Positions 20,944-32,467 of a stretch of 64,000 nt of DNA are shown in pieces (the stretch's first letter is position 1; each line of letters starts with the position of its first letter). The notes under the pieces are model-generated. The model saw only the letters and a list, made by a program, of their open reading frames with translations, was not told where the DNA came from and searched no databases. The DNA is from Bretschneidera sinensis (Eukaryota > Streptophyta > Magnoliopsida > Brassicales > Akaniaceae): contig CM043697.1 of NCBI GenBank assembly GCA_023935145.1, positions 55,199,001 through 55,263,000 on the forward strand, written 5' to 3'. Made by a program: the position numbers and the translations under genes.

Positions 20944-23900
20944 TGACACGTGGTCGAGTTAGAACTAGAGTTAGAGTTATTGATTTGAGAGGGCGTGGTA
21001 GGCCCCCAATATTTTGACAAGTTGAGGTTGAGTCTAAATCTATGGTTCCTAGAAGAGAACGTATTGACATTATAATTGATATTAGTAAAGGTGTGAGAGA
21101 ATTTGAAGTTGAAAGAGATGAGCTAAGATAAGCTCTTACACATGCTCTTGAGAAAATGAAAGTACTAAAAGATAGAGTTGATAGTCTATAGCATAGACTT
21201 GATGAACAGGCTAGAGCAGTGTCTGAGGTTGTTGTAAATCCAAAAATGGTAAATGTTAAAAAGGGAATAGGTGAGTTTATGCACGAGATGCAGGGAGATT
21301 GTTTTGTTAGATATATTAAGTTGAATGCCTTGTTGTTTAAAGGATCTATGAATCCTTTTGAGCTTGAGCTACGGATAAAACATATAGAAAGATAAATTGG
21401 TATTTTACTAGTAACTGACAGGCAGATGATTACCTTTGCTTCATTTAAGTTAGAAGGAGAAGCTTTGGAATGATGGAAGGATCCTCTTCCCAGGGTAAAT
21501 GCATATTTTAATAGACCCTTTAACCTGGAATAAGTTTAAGGAGGTTGTCCTTGATAAATACTTTTCTTATACTTTTAGAGCCAAACAAGAAAGAGATATT
21601 ATTTATTTGAGGCAAATATATTGACTATGACTCAGTATGATAGCAAATTTTCGGTCTTGTCAATGGTTTTACCAGAAATGGTAGACCTAAAGGAGAAGAA
21701 GAGTAAAAGGTTCAAAGATGAACTATGTTTTAAGATTTGATCAAAACTATCTTACATGAGATATACGAATTATGTCAGGTTGGTGGATATAACACTTCAT
21801 ATTGTAAAAGATCTTATGGAGTTTAAGGGAAAGAGAAAGAGTGGTTAAAGAGGCTTAGACATGAAGGTTCTAGAGATAGTAATAGTTAAAGTGTACAAGG
21901 TGAGAGACCACCCTATATGGGGTATTCCTTGTCATAAGGAACTATAGTATAGAGTCAGAGGCAAGCAAGATCTGTTGCTTTTGTAGCTCAAAGTAATATT
22001 GGTGGGACCCCTAAATTTGAGAGATAGGTTATGGGAACTGGAAGTTATGGTAAAGGGGAGAGTGTACTACCTAGAAGATGTGATAACGTGATAAAAATAC
22101 TAGAACATATTATAAATGTAATCCGATAAGATATTTATCTCATAATTGTCCTAATTTGATGTGCCTTGTATGTAGAAAAGGTGGACATATCAATGTTGGT
22201 TAATCCTGGTGCAATCCATTCTTTTACATCTAATGTATATATGAAGTTTAATGATGCATGTATTAGTCCTTTGATGCATAATAATATTGTTGAAGTTCTC
22301 ACTAGAGATAGAGTGATAATCATAAATGTTTACAAGGGTTGTGTGATTTGTATCAATGATATAGAATCTGAAACTGATTTATTATCTTTGAATATGGCTG
22401 AATGTTTTAGAAAGAAGGTAGTGTTTAAGATATGGGCATGAGGAGTTTAACTTTCAAGGAGAATATAAAATACTCTCGAATTATCTTATTTTGCTCTGAC
22501 CACTAGTCGATGGTTGAAGAAGGGTTGTGAGGAGTATTTGGTATACATAATGGATTCTAAAAAGGAAAATAGGAAGTTAGAATAAATCTTAGTGGTGAAA
22601 GATTATTCTAATGTATTTCTTGATGAGTTGTCTAGTTGTCTCCCATTAAAGAGATTAAATTCTCTATTGATGTGATACCAAGTTCATCACATATATCTAT
22701 AACACCCTACAGAGTGACTCCCACTAAGTTAAGAGAGTTGAAAGTTCGTGTGTCACCATAGGGTGCTCCTGTATTGTTTTCAAAGAAGAACGATAAAACG
22801 ATGATGTGGTGTATAGATTAGAAACAGCCGTACAATATCTCTATTAAGAACAAATATCTTTTACCTAGGATAAATGAATTGTTTGCACTGTTATGAAAAG
22901 CGAAGGTGTTTTCTAAGATAGACCTAAGATCAAGTTATCACCAGTTAAGGATAAAGGAGGGAAACGTGCCTAAGATTGCTTTTAGGACACGTTATGGTCA
23001 TAAGTTTCTTGTGATGCCATTTGGGTTGACAAATGCTCTAACAACATTCATGGATTTGATGAATAGGGTGTTTAAACTATTTCTTGACAAATTTGTGGTT
23101 ATAATTATTTATAACATTTTGGTATATTCTAACAATGAGGAAGAACATGTGAAACATTAGAGAGTGTGTTGGAGATTTTGAAGAGAGAGAGATTATATGC
23201 TATAATTTCCTAAATATGAATTTTAACTAAATAAAATAACTTCTTGGGGCATATAATATCTGGAGATGGCATAACAGTTGATCCACAAAAGGTAGAGGCA
23301 ATGTTGAGTTGGGAGAGACCAACTAATGTAACTGAGATTATAATCTTCTTGGGGTTAGCTGCTCATTATAGAAGATTCATTCAGAATTTTTCTATTATCA
23401 TAGTATTGTTGACTTGATTAACCAGGAAAGAGGTGAGATTTGTATGGTATGGGAAGTGTGAGAGAAGTTTCCAATTACTAAAAGAGAAATTGACTACAGC
23501 TCCAGTATTAATGCTTATTTCTAGTGATGAAGGATTTGTAGTGTATAGTGATGTATCTCATCAAGAGTTGGGATATGTGTTGATACAATGTGTGAATGTA
23601 ATGGTGTGTGTTTCTAGGCAATTGAGGAATCATGAGAGAAATTACCCTACCCATGACTTAGAGTTGGCTGCCATAGCGTTTACTTTAAAGATTGGAGACA
23701 TCATCTGTATGGAGCCACTTGTGAGATATTCACTAATTATAAGAGTTTGACATACTTACCTACCCAAAGAGAGTTGAATTTGAGGCAAAGATGGTGGATG
23801 GAGTTGATTAGTGACTATAATTATACAATTCACTATCATCTAGAAAATACGAAGGTGATAGCTGATGCATTGAGTAGAAAATCTACAAGAAGATTGAATG

Positions 23901-25160
23901 CTATTGAAAGTCATGATGTGTAATTGATGATAGATTAAGAGAGATAAGAATGAAGTTGAATATCAGTGATAGAGGATCATTGTTAACAAATATGGTTGTA
24001 CAGTTATCCATAGTAAAATGCTTGTTAGTCTAAAGAGATAGAGAAGATTAAGTAGGAAGTGTTTAATAGAAGGTAATATGAGTTCAAAAATTAGAAATAA
24101 TGGTATTCTGGTCTTGGAACATAGAATTTGTGTTCCCAATAATGCGGAGTTAAGAAAGGAGATAATGAGAAAGATACATGATGATATAGATTCGAAGCAA
24201 CCAAGTAACAATAAGATGTATAGATGATTGAGATAGAATTTCTGGTGGTCAGGATTGAAGATGGATGTAGCGAGATTGTGAGGCTGTATGGAGTACAATT
24301 GAACATAGTGTCAAATAAAGATGCTAGATTTACATCTTGGTTTTAGAGAAGCTTTCGGAAAACCACGGGTACACAGTTACAGTTTAATATAACTTTTCAT
24401 GCTCAGACAGAAAGGATTATTAGAGTACTAGAAGATATGTTAAGGGCAAATATGATGAGTTTCTCAGTAAGTTGGGATGCTTACATGCCATCGATTGAAA
24501 TTACTTATAATAATCAGTATCAAACTAGTATTGGGATGGCACCATTTGAGACCTTATATAGTAGGAGGTGTAGAACTCCAGTATGCTGGGAAGAAATTAG
24601 AGAGAGTAAGATATTTGGTCCATAAATTATTGAGTTAACAACTGAGAGGATTAAACTGGTTAGGGAGAACCGTAAAGTAGCACATAGTATACCAAATAGC
24701 TATGCTGATAATAGAAGAAGACCTCTTGAATTTCAAGTAGGTGATTGGGTGTAATTAAAAATATCTCCATGGGAAGGTGTGTTAGGGTCAAAAGAAAGGG
24801 AAGTTGAGTCTGAGGTATGTGGGACCCTATGAGGTTGTTGAGACAGTTGGGCTAGTCACGTATAGCTTAGAATTTCCTCCAACGTGGAAGTAGTTACACA
24901 ATGTGATTCATGTTTCACTTTTGAGAAAGTGTTTACATGATGAATCTCATGATATTTCAAGCCAAGCTGTAGAAATTTAGGAAGGTTTGACTTTTATACA
25001 AGCACCAATGAGAAATTTAAACAGAAAAGAACAAGGCTTGTGTAATAAAGTAATTCCATTAATTCAAGTTCCATGATAGAATAAATATGTTGAAGAGATT
25101 ATTTGAGAGTATGAGGCAACTATGAAGAAATATTATTCACAATTGCACTTAAGTTAGGTA
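20944..25160 (+). pseudogene. Tekay-1 gag-pol remnant
   Basis: Gag starts near 20944 (MTRGRVRTRVRVIDLRGRG) and is full of stops. The protease region at 22166-22441 has LVNPGAIHSFTS, with N in place of the catalytic D of the family's DPGATHSF motif. RT at 22600-23170 reads [19 protein letters not shown], but its FIDDILVYS box has become IIYNILVYS, so both aspartates are lost. RNase H is at 23433-23750. Integrase runs from about 24110 (zinc-finger part) to 24630; the span with the first catalytic aspartate is deleted near 24285. A chromodomain-like tail (LTFIQAPMRNLNRKEQGL) lies at about 24985-25140. Confidence 0.85.
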
Positions 25161-25201
25161 AGGAAATTTCGAGGACGAAATTTTTATAAGATGGGTAGAA
25201 T

Positions 25202-27185
25202 TGTAATACCCGTGTTCTTAAAATATGGGTAAAGAAGTAAGTTGATAAATATGATATGGAATTAAAATAATAAATATGTGAAAGGTTTTTTATAGGAATA
25301 AAATAATTCTTTTGAAAAAAAAACATGGATGCGTGATGATATGGATACAAAGAAAAAGAAAAAAAAACATCCAACATTAAAGGATAAGAAGGAAAAAAAA
25401 AGAAAAAAAAAGGAAAAAAGAAAAAAAAATGGCTACACCTGGACACTTCGGTGTAGCCTTTACCTTGCATGCATTGTGCATGCAAGACAACACACATGGT
25501 TTGCGCAGACACTGAGTATGTTATATATATACATATTTAGTTTTTCCTTTATTTATTCATTACTTATCAAATTCTGTTTGGTTTTCTCATTTCCTCAATT
25601 CAAACTATTTTATTTCTTTAAACACTTGGGGACCAAAAAAAATGTTGAAAGAGTAAAATTTTGAAGGGGTTTACGGAAAAATTTTATAGAGAGGCACAAG
25701 AAGCTCTAAGAAAAATAAAATGTAATAATATGAATTTGATTTTTGAAATTTAGCACACATGAAATTTCTCGGAATTCAAAGTGAGAATTTTCAAAGTGAG
25801 AATTTTCAAAGGGTGTGAATTATGGAAGAATTGAAAAAAAAATAGAAATTTTAATATAAATATTATGTTAGGTGTTGATGATCAGCAACTGGAGGAAATT
25901 GCTGAGAGGGGTAGGAAAGGCAAGGAGGTGATCCACGGGTAGCTCTACGTGCTACGTGGTGAGTTAGAGTTACTTTAAGTAATCAAGATAAATATGAAAT
26001 ATCTAGTGATAATATTATAATAAATTATTAAGTTATGCTTTGGTGCTAGATGAAAGTTGGTTGATAGGTATGATAGGAATAGTGGATGTGTAGAGAATTA
26101 TTTTATGAGAAATAATATTATTGGAATAATGAGTCGATTTAATAATAAATGCGATAAGTGAAATTCTTGACGAGCTGTGGTTGATGATTTGATATGATTT
26201 ATGAGAAGAGGAATTTAGTGGAATTTTTTTAAATAATAATTTGAGAATAATCAGGATAACTAGTTTAAATATCTGAATACATACTTGTTTTTGTTTTATT
26301 ATTCATATGCATATGCATGAAATAAAAGAACTGGGAGGGCAGCTGATCTAAATGAAAACTATGACAGCCGGTATATGCTGAAAATAAAAGAACTGGGAAG
26401 GTAGCTGGTCTAAATAAGAATGAAAGAACCTGGAAGGCAGCCAATCTAAGATAAAAACATGTTGACATGTGAGAAGACGTTCCCAATAATAATAACATTT
26501 AACTTCATGAATGGTATTTGCTTTAAATATTGATTATTATTGCTTGATATGTTAAAGTGCTATTTATGATTGTACATCTATTGATAAAGGAATAAGTCTC
26601 ATAGAGAGACAAATATGTTAAGGAAGAAATATGAAAATATGTCTGATGAGTAACTTAAGAAGAGATTGTGTAATAGAGTAATTATGAAATTGAGTAATGA
26701 TTATAAAATATTGTTATTAAATTATTTGAGGAAAAAGAAAAATGGATATCGAATTTTTTTTTTAAGTAATTGAATTAAAAGATGTAACTGGGAGTATAAA
26801 ATTGAATACTTCTAGTAAATTTAATTCATTAAGCTTGTGAAGCTCACTCCTCATTATACAATGATTTCAGGTAGCAGGCAGGACAAATAATTTGGTGAAT
26901 TGAGGTTCAAACGAAATCATTTTTTGTAAGCCACGTACGTGTCCATATTCTCAGACTAATGAAAAAATAAAATAAAAATTTACTTGTAAATATTCATGCA
27001 TATTACGTTGTATAAAATATTTAAGTCAAGATTAAAATGATGTATCTCCCCTGTTGATGGTTGATGATTGATAAAAACAAATTTATATTGGTATTATTTT
27101 TCTTATTGCATATATGTGTTATGTTGGGATTTTCAAAATGTTATAACACCGTCTCGGGGTAACCAACCCGGGATGGGTCGTTACA
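25202..27185 (+). repeat. 3' LTR of Tekay-1
   Basis: 1984 bp; begins TGTAATACCCG and ends GGTCGTTACA. The minisatellite at 26329-26455 has fewer units than in the 5' LTR. Confidence 0.9.
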
Positions 27186-27190
27186 AGCAC

Positions 27191-29192
27191 CTTCCTCCCC
27201 AAAAGATGAAAGCTCAAGGGCGGAGAAGTCAGTCGAGGGGAAGAGCAGCTCAGCCTTTCTCATGGCCTCCATGAATCCCTCAAGATATTAGAGACCCCCT
27301 TCCTCCTCCATGACCTCTTAAAAGGAGGCTGAGCCTTGGAAGTTTACTATAGCCTCCTCCATAGCCTTTCTAATGGCCACCTCCATCTCCTCCATTAAGC
27401 TCCGCTTAACCATCCTGGCAGCATCTCTCTCCTACCTCATTGTCTCCTTCTCCTCCATAGCCTCGGCCCTGGCCTTCTCAACATTTTTCTTACCATAGTA
27501 GACTCTTTCTAGGGCATTCTGCTGTTGTTGGATGTGCCTGTAGCTATCATCCTGTTTTTTTTTACACTTAGTCAGCTGATCATTCAAATCTAAGTAGTTA
27601 GGAGAAAGCATCCTAGTCATGATGCTTGACTAAAACAATAGGAAAACGCTCAAGTTTAAGTCACTTGGAAGTAGTGACAGTTAGAAATAAAAGCAAAAAA
27701 ATATGAAAATGTTTACTTGAGAAGCCAAGACCTCAGCCACAGAGCATAGGCTCTCAACAGGCTTCCTCCCGAACTTGATCACATCTCACGGAGGTATACT
27801 GAGGATAAGGTTCTCTTTCGAGACCCGAGCATAAGAGAAGACGGAGTCATCCGTTTTTATACCCTAGTTGGGCTTGTGAATTCTGAAACTGGAAGGGGCC
27901 TCTTGAGATGAGGATACGGGATGAGAAGGTTCTATAGGGGGCACAGGCGAAGTGTTCCTCGGCATAGATGAAGGCTCAAGAGAACTTGGGCCATCCATAT
28001 CAATTAGAACAGGAGAAAGAGCTAGAGCCCGTTTCCTCAATACTCCCTTCGTGGGCACGGACTGTTTACCTGCCTTTATGGTCTTCTTTCTTTACAAGAC
28101 CACCTTCTTTTCCCGCACCTTGGCTTTGGCTGTAGCATCCATCTCTATTCAGTAAAAAACAAAACAATACAAAAATGAGTAAGGAGAAGGGAAGAAACAA
28201 TAAAAAGAGCGTTCAAGGATATACCCCTCTCAAGAGTCCCCTTTAGGCATTAAGGGCAAAGGCAGCGCTTCGCCAGCTCCTCATTATCGTATAAAACTCC
28301 AACATCTATAGGCGCGACAATTATGGCCTTCAATGTCTCCTATTCATGGTTCAAAAGATATGGTTTCTTGTATTTTCCCAAACGATCCATACTCCAAGTT
28401 AATGAAACTCCAAAACTCTTATCACTCTGGACAAAAAAGAACGCCTTTTTCCATTGCTTGATGGAAGTGGGTTTCTTCTTCAACAACCCCTTCTTGGCCC
28501 TAGAACTAATCACCACCCACCCATATTGGTCATGCCTACTGATATGAAAATGAGCCTTGAAAACATTTATGTTCATCAGTCCTTTCACATTAGTGCAAAT
28601 GTATATGAACGTCGTAATTAAACGCATAGAGTTGGGCACTGACTAGTATAAAGTTATATCAAAGTACCTCAGAACAAGACAGAAGAAAAGATGAAGGGGA
28701 AATCTGAGCCTAGCCTTCAAATACTGAGCATAAACACAAATCTCAATGGGTTTTTCGCTCGAAAGAGCATCACAAACCCTTTCCCCTACCCCAACATTCC
28801 TCAAAACAAATTCCTGTGGAATTATATATTCAAGCCTAAGAGCCTGAAGCTCCTCTGCTTCCATTTTTTTTCAGCACAGAATTTTCTCTATATAACCATT
28901 ATACCCATTTCTCTACCCTCATGTATCCCTTAAGCTCCACAAGAATGTTATTTTTCTCATCCTCAGAAAAAGAGTCCTCTCCCTCTTCCTCTTCTTCCCC
29001 TTCCTCATAGGGAACCATTGCCAATGGTCCTTCTTGAGCATCATCGCCACCTGAGGTCTCAACCTCACTCAAGGCACAGTCCAAACCCATAGCCTCATTC
29101 AATTCCTTAGATAACTCTTCACTACCCCTACTCTCATGATTACTACCTTTACTATCACTAGGCCTATTACGATAACTACCAACAGAAGACAT
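27191..29192 (-). pseudogene. antisense gene (aORF) of Tat-1, three exons
   Basis: A gene on the strand opposite to pol, between integrase and the 3' LTR. The start codon is at 29192 (MSSVGSYRNRPSD). An acidic N-terminal part (EEGEEEEEGEDSFSEDE) is followed, after a frameshift near 28880, by a domain like the one Pfam calls putative gypsy-type transposon/Transposase_28 (LRFPLHLFF ... PNSMRLIT ... SIKQWKKAFFFVQS). Introns with GT-AG ends are at 28224-28145 (80 nt) and 27716-27630 (87 nt). Exon 2 holds IKTDDSVFSYARVSKENLI; exon 3 is a likely coiled coil. The frame continues across the Tekay-1 insertion to a stop at 18705-18703. A TAG in exon 1 and others break it. Antisense ORFs are known in Tat-type elements; the function is unknown. 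Confidence 0.7.
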
Positions 29193-29402
29193 TGTAAAGA
29201 AAAGGGAAGGATTCACCAATTAAATAGATCACGAAAGGGATGATTCCGAGTGCTTTGTTAACATCAACCTCGAACAAAGCTCCAAAATCCCAAGCTCTCC
29301 ACAAGCAACTGACCTCTCTGTTCAACAAAGAACTCTGAGGGCTCTTAAAATTTTCTCTCCAAATTACAAATGTACGAAGTGAAGAAATAAAGTGAAGCTT
29401 TT

Positions 29403-29414
29403 GCCTTTTATAAG
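29403..29414 (-). promoter_or_regulatory. TATA box of the Tat-1 antisense gene
   Basis: On the minus strand the sequence is CTTATAAAAGGC, a strong TATA match 210 bp upstream of the antisense start codon, inside the element and outside the LTR. Confidence 0.55.
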
Positions 29415-29668
29415 AGTTTAGGTGTAACCTCGAGAAAAATTAACTCAATCTCCAGCTGTAAAGTTTGAAACGTTTCACATAATCGAGAGCATACACTGTT
29501 AGTTCATTCCCCAAGGCAACGACACAGTACTCAAAAACTAAATGTTCATAAAAGATGTTCTGGCCCATAAGGTAAAATCATCCATGTGCCCAAATAAACA
29601 GAGCCCAAAAATCATACAAGTCTAAAATCTAGGTCCACACCATACAGGTCAAATTATTTTATGAAGAT

Positions 29669-29860
29669 CTCCAAGGCCAAGCATTTTGACTGAGCCTCAT
29701 ATGCTCGGACCCACGTTTCCAAGGCCAAGTATTTTGACTGAGCCTCAGATGCTCGAACCCACGTCTCCAAGGCCGAGCATTTTGACTGAGCCTCATATGC
29801 TCGGATCCACGTCTCCAAGGCCGAGCGTTTTCACTAAACCTTATATGATCAGATCCACGT
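29669..29860 (+). repeat. 48-bp tandem repeat, four copies, in Tat-1
   Basis: Copies start at 29669, 29717, 29765 and 29813, each opening with (C/T)TCCAAGGCC. The period is a multiple of three, so the plus strand reads as a 16-residue repeat (SILTEPHMLGPTSPRP). It lies between the antisense promoter and the 3' LTR. Confidence 0.9.
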
Positions 29861-29947
29861 CTCTAAAACTAAGGCGTGCGACCAACAACTCAAGCTCCAT
29901 TATACTTACTCAAACGCATAAATATAGTTAAGGAAGTGGGGGGCTGC

Positions 29948-30443
29948 TGATGCAGGGGCAAATTCATCCTCCAATAAAGATCGAACACGTGGATAATTCA
30001 CCCTTCAATAATGATCAAACACGTGGATAAATAAAACTTCTAGAACCAAACAACCCGATGACAACACCTAACAAAGGACAACCGAAAAAATGCATCATGA
30101 GGCTGTTATCACTAACAACCTTGTCGTGCGTCAAGGAGCAAGAAAATAGACAGTATTTTAGGGACCATGTCATCCCTGATATAAAATAACGGATTTGATT
30201 CCCTAAAACATATCACTGATATAAAAAAGGGGTCCTCAAGGTACAAAAAACACAGACTATTCATTTAATCACTATTACTGCTTTCTCTCTCTCAAAAACC
30301 TAAACTAACAAAAACATCGGAGATTTCTCGGAGGAACTACCCCTTTCCCTCCGGTGGCTTTTTACATCACCATTTTTTCCTTTACTGTGTGCAGATCAAG
30401 CATCTCTACCCTCCGACCTGACAACATATTTTTGGCATCAACA
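29948..30443 (+). repeat. 3' LTR of Tat-1
   Basis: 496 bp; begins TGATGCAGGGGC just after a purine tract and ends GCATCAACA. Start, end and length agree with the Tat-2 LTR. Two copies of AACACGTGGATAA (G-box core CACGTG) lie in a short direct repeat near 29985 and 30020. A GATATAAAAAAG TATA-like box is near 30217. Confidence 0.8.
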
Positions 30444-30870
30444 ACATGTATGCATGTAAATTGTATCACTTTACAGCTCAAAAGTCATGAGAGATGAGAT
30501 GCTGACATAAATTTATTTTAAACATCATAATTTGTGGCACATTTACCGTGCGCTAAAGATAATATAAAATCAATTAAAGCAACACAAAAAGCTTCTGGTT
30601 CACTGTTCTAAGAGTTTGGCTGATCATTATAGACCCTTAGGTAAACATTCCCAACATAGAGCTCACTTGACAGGACAAGAATTTGAAACAACAAAGAAGC
30701 TACAGCATTTGTTTGTTTTTCATTAAGTACTACTTCACGTGTACCCTACAGCTGCATGCTCATTTCTCATGCTCTGATGATGAGATGAGAAGCGTAACAG
30801 TAATGAAAATACTGCAAAGTAAAAATATCATTAAAAAAAATGAAAGTAAAAGATGACTTAAGTTACTAAC
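30444..30870. other. gene-free spacer between Tat-1 and Tekay-2
   Basis: 427 bp, AT-rich, no coding signal or repeat recognised. It ends with CTAAC, the left target duplication of Tekay-2. Confidence 0.5.
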
Positions 30871-32033
30871 AGTATCGACCCATCCCAAGTTGGCCACCCC
30901 CGAAACGGTGTTATCACATTTTGAAATCTCAGTACGACACATATATGCAACAACATAAAAATATACATTAACTGAATGTATATATATTTATACAACAATC
31001 CTCAACCTTCAACAGGGGAGTTGCATTATTAAAATTTCAGCTGAAATAATATATACAACATATGATACATGAATATTTACAAAAAAAAATTCTTTCCATT
31101 AGTCTGAGCATGTGGATCACGAGGCTTACAGATAATCACTCAGTCTAAATCACAGCTCAACAATCTACCTATCCTGCATGCTACCAGAAATTATTAACAA
31201 TGAGGAGTGAGCTTCATGTTGTGAGTTTTAAATTACTCGCAAGCACACGAGTCGCTTGCAATATAGTGTTGTGCAAGTCCGAGGTCGAATCCACAGGGAA
31301 TTGCGTTGTGAAAATGTAATTTTATCTAAACTAAACTTATCCTAACCTAATTCCGAGTTTTGAATTATATGTTGCACAACAAATAAAAACTAAACTAAAT
31401 TGATTTAAAACTAATAATAAAAACACTAAGGTTTCTGAATCCACTCCACTAAAGTTAAGCATATATCTTCATGTTCTAAAAATAGCCTATCAAAACATTC
31501 TATGAATCCAACTTAAAACAAAAAAACAACAAATATCCCAATTAAACCAAAAGCATCCAATGTATCTGCTTTTAACAAATCACAAAGGAAATCCAATTTA
31601 ATCAAAAACAATTTGATGTATCCATCAGATGAAACACACGGAATATCCAATAGAACAATTTAAACACAATCAATCACAAGATTTTACTCAAATAATTGAC
31701 AGAACATTTATACTAAAAAAACATCAGAATTGTATAAACAAATCTGAAACTATTATGCCAAACAACGGCGAGGCTTCATCTTCAACCTTAGTTGAAGATT
31801 TTAGCCACTCATAATCATGAAACTAGAGTTCATAATAAAAGTGCTAAACATTAAACTAAAAAAAAGCAGTAAATTAAAACTGACTATATATAGGAGAAAT
31901 TCCACTCGTTGTTGGGCGGCATTTCCCCTCGTGGTAGCAAAGCCTTCGGGATCCACCAGAATGCTAGCAGCCGTCCATCGGATTACACCAAATGGCACCA
32001 GGAATTGCACACTAAAGATGAAGTGAAGAGGGG

Positions 32034-32085
32034 CTTATATAGGGAAACATCACAAGTGCAATGTGTTTCCAATCTGATGTGGGAT
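32034..32085 (-). promoter_or_regulatory. snRNA-type promoter: USE plus TATA (solo LTR 2)
   Basis: Minus strand ATCCCACATCA (32085-32075), one base off the USE consensus, then exactly 33 nt, then TATATAAG (32041-32034). Confidence 0.6.
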
Positions 32086-32111
32086 ACTGCAGATTCCAGC
32101 TTTTGCTCTTT

Positions 32112-32467
32112 GACCTTTGTTTACTAAAACTACCATAACTTTCTCTAGAAAAATCAATTTATTGATCTGTAAAATTCTTTAGAAAATAGACATCTGGATC
32201 TTTCCAAGCATATATGTCTCATCTCTTGGTTCTTCCTGAATCAGTACAGTTAAATCCTCAAAAATGGTTGGTCTGTCACGCTGAAATCATGCACAGCCTG
32301 ACCTTTGTCTACTAAAACTGCCAAAACTTTCTCTAGAAAAATCATTTTATTGATCCGTGAAATTCTCCAGAAAATAGATATCCGGATCTTTCCAAGCATA
32401 TATGGCTCATCTCCTAGTTCTTCCTGAATCGATACATTTTAATCCTAAAAAATGGCTGATCTGTACG
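32112..32467. repeat. 188-bp tandem duplication in solo LTR 2
   Basis: GACCTTTGTTTACTAAAACT at 32112 recurs at 32300 with a few changes, and the similarity runs on (ACTTTCTCTAGAAAAATCA; CTTTCCAAGCATATATG). It occupies the place of the palindrome array in the other copies. Confidence 0.85.

Larger units (their letters stand above)
18807..27185 (+). mobile_element. Tekay/Del gypsy element 1, complete with target duplication
   Basis: 8379 bp. LTRs at 18807-20845 and 25202-27185 are flanked by a perfect 5-bp duplication AGCAC (18802-18806 and 27186-27190). The PBS-like segment after the 5' LTR (TTAGTATCAGAGCATTAGGTT) is close to the initiator-Met site used by this lineage. Internal order is gag, protease, RT, RNase H, integrase with a C-terminal chromodomain-like tail. 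It sits in exon 3 of the antisense gene of Tat-1. Coding capacity is destroyed. Confidence 0.92.
16297..30443 (+). mobile_element. Tat-lineage gypsy element 1, 5'-truncated, split by Tekay-1
   Basis: A Ty3/gypsy element of the Tat group. It starts inside reverse transcriptase, so its 5' LTR, gag and protease are missing. It continues through RNase H, the extra Tat-type (archaeal-like) RNase H and the start of integrase. It is interrupted by Tekay-1 (18807-27185) and resumes at 27186 with the antisense gene, a 48-bp tandem repeat, a purine tract (GGAAGTGGGGGG) and a 3' LTR. Most of integrase has been lost. Tat-2 in this window is its relative and guided the alignment. Confidence 0.85.

Noticed and set aside
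25329..25664. Lysine-rich ORF in the Tekay-1 3' LTR
   Set aside because: It comes from an A/G-rich tract in the LTR; the corresponding 5' LTR tract does not keep the frame.
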